A stretch of DNA of 64,000 nt from an uncultured Tolumonas sp. (GTDB taxonomy: Bacteria; Pseudomonadota; Gammaproteobacteria; Enterobacterales; Aeromonadaceae), in assembly GCF_963678185.1 (NCBI RefSeq), contig NZ_OY782757.1:1437001-1501000 (forward strand), in the 5' to 3' direction. The stretch's first letter is position 1; each line of letters opens with the position of its first letter. Both the position numbers and the translations under genes were made by a program. Below the pieces are notes generated by a model. The model saw nothing but the letters and a program-made list of their open reading frames with translations, was not told the DNA's origin and did not search any database. This document shows positions 57,991-64,000 of the stretch, in pieces.

Positions 57991-59370
57991 TTACGCTTCC
58001 TGAACTTCCATGGCTGGTTTCAGCACCGCATACATTAAGCCGGTCAGTGCGGTACCTGCAGCAATCGCAATCAGATACATGCCAACATGACCTACTGCAT
58101 TTGGAATGGCTAACACAAACAGACCGCCATGGGGTGCCATCAAGGTGCAACCGAACAACATAGACAGCGCGCCGGCTAATGCACCGCCCGCCATAGTCGA
58201 TGGAATAACTCGCATCGGGTCGCGTGCCGCAAACGGGATCGCACCTTCAGAGATAAAACACAAACCTAAAACGAAAGAGGCTTTACCGGCTTCGCGTTCA
58301 GCTTCGGTGAATTTATCGCGGGCAACAAAGGTCGCTACCCCCATACCCAAGGCGGGAACCATACCTGCGGCCATAATCGCCGCCATCGGAAGGTATGATT
58401 GAGAGGCTAACAAACCAACACCAAAGGTATACGCCGCTTTATTGACCGGACCACCCAAATCGAAACACTGCATTGCCCCCAGAATAACCCCGAGCAAAAC
58501 GGCATTCGCAGAAGTCATGCCAGCGAGGAAGTGCGTTAGCCCAGCCATGGCTGCCGCTACCGGGCCACCGACGACATAGATCATGGTCAGCCCGGTCACT
58601 AGACTTGAGATCAGCGGGATGATCAAAATAGGCTTTAACGCTTCCATGGTTTGCGGCAGTTTGACATTATCGGCAACAAATTTAGCGCTATAACCGCCAA
58701 GGAAGCCTGCGACTATCCCGCCAAGAAAACCTGCGCCTGCTGAGGTCGCCAACATACCGCCGATCAAACCCGGAGCCAGACCTGGCCGGTCAGCAATTGA
58801 AAAGGCGATGAACCCCGCTAGTACGGGCACCATCAAACCAAAAGCACCGGCGCCGCCACCGATCTGCATTAACGCGGCAGCTAAGGTGCCTGGTTCTTTA
58901 AATGCGGTGATGCCAAAGACAAATGAAAGGGCAATACATAAACCACCCGCGACGACCAACGGCAGCATGTGTGAAACACCGGTCATCAAATGTTTGTATA
59001 CACCGGGTAACTCCGCTTTGCCAGAATGAGATGGGGTTGTTGCTGAATTCCCTTTAAACACTGTTTGTGTCGTCAGGGCATGATCAATTTCTTGCGCCGT
59101 CTTTTTCAGTGCCGCACCGGTGCTGGTTTTGTAGAGTTTTTTACCGGCAAAGCGGGACAGATCGAGTTCGATATCGGCAGCAATAATCACAATATCCGCC
59201 TGGGCGATCTCTTCGGTGGTTAACGCATTTTTAGCGCCGACAGAACCTCGCGTTTCTACTTTTATCCAATACCCTCGTTTTTTCGCTTCTTCTTCTAATG
59301 CTTCGGCTGCCATAAAAGTATGGGCAACACCGGTTGGACAGGCGGTTACAGCAACAATACGTTTGCTCAT
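57991..59370 (-). CDS. PTS fructose-type transporter subunit EIIBC
   Basis: A 459-aa permease of the fructose/mannitol PTS family (FruA/FrvB-like), importing and phosphorylating a sugar. The EIIB domain (1-100) has the phosphorylated Cys in VTACPTGVAHTF. The EIIC domain (about 125-455) begins LPGVYKHLMTGVSHMLP and has about nine membrane segments, with PVLAGFIAFSIADRPGLAPG typical of the family. The first EIIB' domain of E. coli FruA is missing, making it FrvB-like. The ATG at 59370 is chosen (MSKRIVAV). No EIIA is encoded nearby, so an EIIA or FPr from elsewhere is needed. The substrate is unknown. Confidence 0.9.
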   Translation of the reverse strand: MSKRIVAVTACPTGVAHTFMAAEALEEEAKKRGYWIKVETRGSVGAKNALTTEEIAQADIVIIAADIELDLSRFAGKKLYKTSTGAALKKTAQEIDHALTTQTVFKGNSATTPSHSGKAELPGVYKHLMTGVSHMLPLVVAGGLCIALSFVFGITAFKEPGTLAAALMQIGGGAGAFGLMVPVLAGFIAFSIADRPGLAPGLIGGMLATSAGAGFLGGIVAGFLGGYSAKFVADNVKLPQTMEALKPILIIPLISSLVTGLTMIYVVGGPVAAAMAGLTHFLAGMTSANAVLLGVILGAMQCFDLGGPVNKAAYTFGVGLLASQSYLPMAAIMAAGMVPALGMGVATFVARDKFTEAEREAGKASFVLGLCFISEGAIPFAARDPMRVIPSTMAGGALAGALSMLFGCTLMAPHGGLFVLAIPNAVGHVGMYLIAIAAGTALTGLMYAVLKPAMEVQEA

Positions 59371-59472
59371 GGGGGACACCTTTGGTTTATTTTTGGTTTG
59401 CTGAATAACAAGCACGTCAGTACTTCACTGTCTCTGCTGTGCTTGTCGTTTTTAAATCGGCTGACGGAACAG

Positions 59473-60291
59473 TTATTCCCGGGAATATTTCGCCGCCTGA
59501 CGGAATAATTCATCGTCAGGGCGAATGCCGGTGTATAACGCAAATTGCTCAACGGCTTGAATGGCAAATACTTCAGAGCCGGTGATCACGGTTTTATTTT
59601 GTGATTTGGCATAACGGATCAATGGTGTTTCTGCTGGCAGTGCGACCACATCAAAAATGACCTTAGCCTGCTGCACTTCAGCTTCGTTATACGCCAATTT
59701 GTCACTGTCTGGCCCGCCCGACATACCAATCGGCGTGGCATTGATCAACAGATCGGCTTGTATGCCGTCCATTGTTAACTTCCATTCAAAGCCACATAAT
59801 TCCGCGAGTTGTTTGCCGGTTTTCTCTTCAATGGCGACGATGTAACCTTTCTTAAACCCCGCATCGCGCAAAGCACAAGCAACCGCTTTAGCCATGCCAC
59901 CGCTGCCTTTTAAGGCAAAAACGAAATCATTCGGCACTTGGTATTGGGCCAGTAATTTGGCAATCGCGATATAGTCGGTGTTATAGGCTTTCAAATAGCC
60001 ATCGGTGTTAACAATGGTATTTACGGAGTTAATTGATTTGGCAGAGGGATCCAACTCATCCACCATTGGAATACAGGCTTCTTTAAATGGCATCGAGATC
60101 GCACAGCCACGAACGCCTAATGCGCGTACACCACCAATCGCAGATTTGAGATCAGTTGTGGTAAAAGCTTTGTATAAATAATCCAGATCTAATGCATCAT
60201 ATAAATAGTTATGAAACCGCGTGCCAAAATTACTGGGTCTTGCCGCCAGTGACATACAAATAGTCGTGTCTTTATTCAGATGTTTTGTCAT
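59473..60291 (-). CDS. Shikimate dehydrogenase-like protein (SdhL/HI0607 type)
   Basis: A 272-aa NADP-dependent dehydrogenase of the AroE superfamily. The substrate domain has RFHNYLYDALDLDYLYKAF and GCAISMPFKEACIPMVDELD, with the catalytic Lys-Asp pair (K in MPFKEA and D in YNTDYIA). The nucleotide-binding part has LKGSGGMAKAVACALRDAGF, and the C-terminus QAVEQFALYTG. These features fit the SdhL subgroup, whose activity on shikimate is poor, rather than the housekeeping AroE. It is the first gene of an operon with EIIBC, divergent from the SgrR-type regulator, so a sugar-acid or cyclitol substrate is possible. Confidence 0.85.
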   Translation of the reverse strand: MTKHLNKDTTICMSLAARPSNFGTRFHNYLYDALDLDYLYKAFTTTDLKSAIGGVRALGVRGCAISMPFKEACIPMVDELDPSAKSINSVNTIVNTDGYLKAYNTDYIAIAKLLAQYQVPNDFVFALKGSGGMAKAVACALRDAGFKKGYIVAIEEKTGKQLAELCGFEWKLTMDGIQADLLINATPIGMSGGPDSDKLAYNEAEVQQAKVIFDVVALPAETPLIRYAKSQNKTVITGSEVFAIQAVEQFALYTGIRPDDELFRQAAKYSRE

Positions 60292-60520
60292 CGTTTTAGT
60301 TCCATAAATAAATGATGGGCTGACTGATTAAATAAAATTAACCAGACGGTATTTCTTTTTCTGGCAGCAAAGATCTTTCGTCGTGAGGGTGCAAAGCGAA
60401 TAAATTTCATTGGCATGGAATTTATTTTTCTTTGCCGCGAAAGCTTGCTGTTGAGAAAAGAATGAACTAAAAAGATGTTATTAAAAATTGCTGACTTTCA
60501 AATAAATTGGTTCCTCTTTT

Positions 60521-62329
60521 ATGTCCGGACGTCGTCTTGAACACCAATATCTAAAATTACTGGGCTGTTTTGGTTTGCTCGAAGTAACGACCACGTTACA
60601 AGAACTGGCCGATCGGCTCTGTTGTACCCGGCGCCACATGCGCAGTTTGTTAACACAAATGCACTCGTTAGGCTGGATCAACTGGCAAGCCGAACCGGGG
60701 CGAGGGCGGCGTTCATGCCTGCAGTTGCTACGAAATGAACATCAATTACTGAGTGACAAAGCAGACAAATTGCTTGATGCGGGCTGCTTTAGCGAGGCGA
60801 TTGAGTTACTGGGTGAAGAGAAACAGCTCATTGCACCGCTATTGCGAGCCAAACTGGGGTATAGCATCCGGGCTGATCATCAGACCTTGCGCGTGCCTTA
60901 TTACCGGACGATGCCCAATCTTTATCCTGGCACACCTTTACGTCGTTCCGAGTTGCATCTGGTCAGACAGATCTTTAACGGGTTAACCCGCATAAATGAG
61001 GAAAAAGGGGAAGTCGAAGCCGATCTCGCGCACCACTGGCGAATGTTAGATCCGTTGCATTGGCGGTTTTACCTGCGCCCTGCTGTGCAATTCCACGATG
61101 GGCGTGAATTATGTGCCGCGGATGTCGTGGCCTCGCTGACTCGTTGCGCACAATTACCCCTTTATGCGCATATTGCTCAGATCAGTCAATTTGGAACGCT
61201 GGGGGTGGATATTCACCTCTTAGAGCCAGATTGCCATATGCCCTTATTGTTATCGAATATCGAAGCCATGATCTTGCCAGCTGATCATGCCTCGCGAATC
61301 GCGTTTGCCGCGAAGCCTGTCGGTACTGGTGCATATTGTGTGGCGGAAAATAATGATTGGCATCTGCGGCTAAAAGCCTTCGATCATTATTTTGGCTTGC
61401 GGGCATTACTGGATGAAGTGGAAATTTTAATGTGGCCGGAATTGAGCGTGCCGCCGTCATTAAATGAACAACAAACTCATCGTCCAAAATCACTTACGGA
61501 TAACGCGAAGCATACTACCGAAATTTCCACTGAAACGGCGACTTGGTTAAGTTCCAGTTTAAGCGATGTTGATTATGCCGCAGGTCTGGCGGCGAGTTTT
61601 ACGGGCAAACCATCGGATGTGTTTAGCGAAATGTTCCTTGAAAAAGGGGGCTATTTTTTACTTTGTGATAGCCGATCATCCTATTGGCAAAATATGGAAC
61701 AGCGGCGCTGGTTGCGGGAAAAATTAAGCCCGCATGTGTTACTGCAACAGTTAATTGAACCGATACGTCATTTTTGGGTTCCGACCGGCAGTCTGCTGCC
61801 AACCTGGTTCCACTGCATGATGCCCTGCAATTCGGAAAGCCCCTTCCGATCAGAGCAGAAGACTAAACCTGTACTGCGGCTGGCGTATCATGAACAGCAT
61901 CCGGAATATCAGATGCTGACTGTGTTGATGGCAAATGTATTGGCACAAGAGGGAATTACATTAGAAACCATAGCGCTTAATTATACCGATTGGGCTCATG
62001 GTCATGCGGAGGTTGATCTATGGCTGGGCACTGTTAATTTTGCCGTACCTGAAGTCTGGAATGTCGGTTGCTGGTTACTCGGCACACCTCTATTACGACA
62101 ATCAATCTCCGGCGGAGATATATCGCTCTTGAGTGAATGGATGACGAAATGGCGGAATAACACCATCAATGCGGAAGAGTTAATGAGATTTACAACCACT
62201 TCTGGTTGGTTACAACCGCTGTTTCACCATTGGATGCGCTTGAAAGGCCCGGAACAAGCAAAAGGTATTCACTTAAACAATCTTGGCTGGTTTGATTTTA
62301 AATCAACCTGGATTGAACCTGAAATATAA
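60521..62329 (+). CDS. SgrR-family transcriptional regulator
   Basis: A 602-aa regulator with an N-terminal winged helix (about 5-95, LQELADRLCCTRRHMRSLL and LGWINWQAEPGRGRRS) and a C-terminal solute-binding-protein-like domain (SBP_bac_5, about 160-590, with LVRQIFNGLTRINEEKGEVE and WRFYLRPAVQFHDGREL). E. coli SgrR (551 aa) activates sgrS under sugar-phosphate stress. Here the gene is divergent from the SdhL-EIIBC operon and probably controls it in response to a sugar or sugar phosphate. No SgrS-like RNA was recognised in the 229-bp divergent region. Confidence 0.9.
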   Translation: MSGRRLEHQYLKLLGCFGLLEVTTTLQELADRLCCTRRHMRSLLTQMHSLGWINWQAEPGRGRRSCLQLLRNEHQLLSDKADKLLDAGCFSEAIELLGEEKQLIAPLLRAKLGYSIRADHQTLRVPYYRTMPNLYPGTPLRRSELHLVRQIFNGLTRINEEKGEVEADLAHHWRMLDPLHWRFYLRPAVQFHDGRELCAADVVASLTRCAQLPLYAHIAQISQFGTLGVDIHLLEPDCHMPLLLSNIEAMILPADHASRIAFAAKPVGTGAYCVAENNDWHLRLKAFDHYFGLRALLDEVEILMWPELSVPPSLNEQQTHRPKSLTDNAKHTTEISTETATWLSSSLSDVDYAAGLAASFTGKPSDVFSEMFLEKGGYFLLCDSRSSYWQNMEQRRWLREKLSPHVLLQQLIEPIRHFWVPTGSLLPTWFHCMMPCNSESPFRSEQKTKPVLRLAYHEQHPEYQMLTVLMANVLAQEGITLETIALNYTDWAHGHAEVDLWLGTVNFAVPEVWNVGCWLLGTPLLRQSISGGDISLLSEWMTKWRNNTINAEELMRFTTTSGWLQPLFHHWMRLKGPEQAKGIHLNNLGWFDFKSTWIEPEI

Positions 62330-62333
62330 ACAT

Positions 62334-62358
62334 ATGATTATGATTATGATTATGATTA
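62334..62358. repeat. ATGATT hexanucleotide repeat
   Basis: Four tandem ATGATT units follow immediately after the regulator stop codon. This is a possible slippage tract with no coding effect. Confidence 0.8.
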
Positions 62359-62556
62359 TAAAAGGTTTTTAATAAGAGTCACAGATTACACACAAGGTGT
62401 CTAATGACCTCTATATGTGCGTAATGAAAGATTTAGTTAAAATAGCCCAAACGCAGCTCAGTGACCTAATTCAAAGATTAATACTAACTTACTTTGGGGC
62501 AGAAACGTGTTAGCTCAGTGAACTTACACACCGATTAACAGTACGAATGGAAACCC

Positions 62557-62727
62557 AACACGGCTAATTATCGCTACATGAAAGGCGGTGTCATGCTGAA
62601 TGACTTTTATGATGCTGGTATTTATCAACCTGATCTATTCAGCGATACGGCAGTAAAAGCTCACTTTGAGCCATTGATGCGAGTGCTGGACAAATTAACC
62701 ACTGTGGAAAAGGCAAGGTCTGACTAG
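62557..62727 (+). pseudogene. umuC: umuC (DNA polymerase V subunit) C-terminal remnant
   Basis: A 56-codon open stretch reads NYRYMKGGVMLNDFYDAG, YQPDLFSD and EPLMRVLDKL before TAG. This matches the UmuC segment with the Y-x-K-x-GVML-D-F and QLNLFD motifs and the ...LM-VLD-LN helix. The catalytic palm and the remaining C-terminus are missing. It is a relic of an umuDC-type operon often carried by mobile elements. Confidence 0.75.
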
Positions 62728-62887
62728 CCTGAGAAGGGATCGCGAAAGCCTAGTCGATGACTGCGTACACAACAAGCGGGGAAGAACTGCTTAAGATAAA
62801 GTAGAATGAATAGTCGCATAGCTTTTATATAGCGTATGTTTTATGTAGTGGTTTCGGAAAAAACTAGACAGATAAACCAGCCTCTTA

Positions 62888-62955
62888 GGGAGTTGAACCG
62901 ATGTTTTTTTGAGGAGTTGAACCGAGCCTTCAGGGAATTGAACCGGTATCCTATA
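62888..62955. repeat. Three short GGAGTTGAACCG-type repeats
   Basis: GGGAGTTGAACCGA, AGGAGTTGAACCGA and GGGAATTGAACCGG occur at about 21-30 bp spacing. No gene covers them. They could be arm sites, a protein-binding cluster, or decayed coding DNA. Confidence 0.5.
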
Positions 62956-63006
62956 TCTCTAGTTTTGGCTAAGTAGACAGCTAAGAATATGGGTGGAATA
63001 GTCAAA

Positions 63007-63027
63007 AGTAACACCAAGAGTAACACA
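63007..63027. repeat. Integrase arm-type sites, right end
   Basis: AGTAACACC (63007-63015) and AGTAACACA (63019-63027) repeat the motif found four times beside the integrase gene at 26745-26794. This marks the probable right arm of the island. Confidence 0.55.
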
Positions 63028-63090
63028 ACAACAAGCAATCAATCACAAAAAACCTTTAAATTCAAATTGATAAAACTCAAACTCAGACGA

Positions 63091-63105
63091 CGCCAGCCCA
63101 CCAAA
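63091..63105 (+). other. Putative degraded attR
   Basis: CGCCAGCCCACCAAA differs from the ssrA 3' end CGCCAGCTCCACCAAA by one missing T. It lies 64 bp beyond the arm-type sites and is followed by a terminator and ordinary-looking DNA. Upstream similarity to the T-arm is weak, so the identification is tentative. Confidence 0.45.
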
Positions 63106-63115
63106 CTTAATATTT

Positions 63116-63146
63116 AAAGCCCTGATTTATCAGGGCTTTTTATTTT
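63116..63146 (+). terminator. Terminator after the putative attR
   Basis: AAAGCCCTGA and TCAGGGCTTT pair perfectly around TTTA, followed by TTTATTTTA. It may be the original ssrA terminator displaced by the island. Confidence 0.7.
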
Positions 63147-63460
63147 ACCCAAAGTTATATTCTCTCTTAGCCTCGGCTCAAGATAATCGAAAATTTTAAA
63201 CTGGTATTTTTGTTATTATAAATAAGCTTGCTAAGTTGCTCGTAAGGCTATAGCATAAAAACCGCTCAATGATTAAGTAATAACCAAGTTCCTCGCTACA
63301 CCGTCTCTTCTAAATCTCACATAGAAAGTCTCGTTGTTCCGGCACTGCATTCCATTTTGATGGATGTTATCTCTGCATTTTGCATTCGCACTTGATGTGC
63401 ATTTATTAGCTCCATTTATCAAAACAGCCTGTAATGGGCACCTATATTTATCCAAGGATT

Positions 63461-63688
63461 TTTATGTTTATTAATATTTCAAACACTATTAGCGTTTCCA
63501 AACATCTTGGTCAGCAACAAAACAACTGGATCTGTTATGAACCACTGGAAGGTAATGATCAGCGCAAAAAACCGCTGTGGAAACGCCAGACCGGGTTGAT
63601 GTCAGCCAGTGCGATGCATAGCTGGTTAACCAGTCAATATAACGATCAGAATGCAGCGAACGCATTCCGTAATATCTCCGGAATGTAA
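63461..63688 (+). CDS. Small protein of unknown function
   Basis: A 75-aa ORF starting at the ATG 63464-type position behind CCAAGGATTTTT (MFINISNTISVS). It has no signal peptide or membrane segment. The middle has KKPLWKRQTGLMSASAMHSWL. I do not recognise the family; the amino-acid composition and codon use look normal for a real gene. It precedes an iron-alcohol-dehydrogenase gene by about 250 bp on the same strand. Confidence 0.55.
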   Translation, partial: FMFINISNTISVSKHLGQQQNNWICYEPLEGNDQRKKPLWKRQTGLMSASAMHSWLTSQYNDQNAANAFRNISGM

Positions 63689-63934
63689 TCTGTTGTAGTT
63701 TTCTGCGTTATAAAATGCCCCATCATGATCATCCGCTTCACTTGCTGTAACGAAACGTTGCTCAGATTCAAAGTAGACTGATTTTTAACAGAACTAAAAT
63801 AACTAAAATGGGGATTCTGTTAAGTCAGTCAAAGACGCCTTGCCTGTTCTGAATGAAGATGATTGCAATTTGAGACTCATTAAAGCCTCATTGCAAATAC
63901 ATCTTTCATTTGTAACTTCATAACAGGAGCCCCC

Positions 63935-64000
63935 ATGAGCGTCATGCATTTCTCTGTTCCCCGCGATATCGTCTATGGCGAAAATGCACTGCAAACCCTC
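63935..64000 (+). CDS. Iron-containing alcohol dehydrogenase (5' end only)
   Basis: The first 22 codons (MSVMHFSVPRDIVYGENALQ...) match the start of group III iron-dependent alcohol dehydrogenases, where a V-P-x-x-I-x-Y-G motif leads into the Rossmann-like NAD domain. The ATG follows AGGAG. The gene runs off the right edge. Substrate cannot be judged from this piece. Confidence 0.75.
   Translation, partial: MSVMHFSVPRDIVYGENALQTL

Noticed and set aside
26632-63105. CRISPR array or retron msr-msd in the island
   Set aside because: No regularly spaced direct repeats with unique spacers and no msr/msd-like inverted repeat pair upstream of the RT; the RT belongs to the UG1-nitrilase type.
62841-63455. 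Two short minus-strand ORFs (65 and 60 codons) near the right end
   Set aside because: They lie over the repeat and att region or AT-rich DNA and have no support beyond being open.

Overview
The window comes from a gammaproteobacterial chromosome, most likely an Aeromonadales member close to Tolumonas or Aeromonas. This is an inference from gene order, protein similarity to the E. coli and Vibrio orthologues, and the tmRNA tag ANDETYALAA. It falls into two parts.

Bases 1-26,631 are conserved housekeeping DNA. After a gene tail and a chemoreceptor comes a long minus-strand translation and RNA block: pnp, rpsO, truB, rbfA, infB, nusA, rimP, initiator tRNA-Met, tRNA-Leu, secG, glmM, folP, ftsH and rlmE. 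Then follow yhbY (+), greA, dnaJ, dnaK and grpE (-), nadK, recN and bamE (+), rnfH and ratA (-), smpB and ssrA (+). Regulatory sites are readable: three RpoH-type promoters (rlmE-ftsH, dnaK, grpE), two LexA boxes in front of recN, and several terminators. ftsH carries a one-base frameshift that splits it into two ORFs.

Bases 26,632 to about 63,105 look like a ~36.5 kb genomic island inserted at the 3' end of ssrA. A P4-type integrase sits just inside the left end. Copies of a 9-bp integrase arm-like motif (GTAACACC-type) occur at both ends, and a degraded copy of the ssrA 3' end lies at 63,091-63,105. A dead second integrase at ~28,990-29,167 and a umuC remnant at 62,557-62,727 show repeated turnover. 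Cargo, left to right: an MNT/HEPN toxin-antitoxin pair; a six-gene minus-strand defence operon (WYL regulator, hsdM, hsdS, Fic protein, hsdR, and a reverse transcriptase-nitrilase fusion of the DRT type 1/UG1 class); a satellite-like replication module (AlpA, DUF3987 protein, inovirus-Gp2-type protein); an AT-rich 585-aa protein of unknown function; a DUF932 / YqaJ nuclease / putative metal-binding protein module; an XRE regulator and small unknown proteins, including an LRAT-like protein lacking its catalytic Cys; a GAF-GGDEF cyclase; a chemoreceptor-hemerythrin fusion between two copies of a 50-bp hairpin repeat; a small tyrosine recombinase; an IS5-family element with a broken transposase; and a metabolic unit (SgrR-type regulator divergent from a shikimate-dehydrogenase-like gene and a fructose-type PTS EIIBC).

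After the putative right end lie a terminator, a small unknown ORF and the start of an iron-containing alcohol dehydrogenase cut by the window edge.

The strongest candidate for an unusual system is the defence operon. A DRT1-type RT-nitrilase and a Fic enzyme are built into a type I restriction-modification operon headed by a WYL regulator, which has a 9-bp inverted repeat just upstream of its start codon. The individual families are known; the composite arrangement is the notable part.
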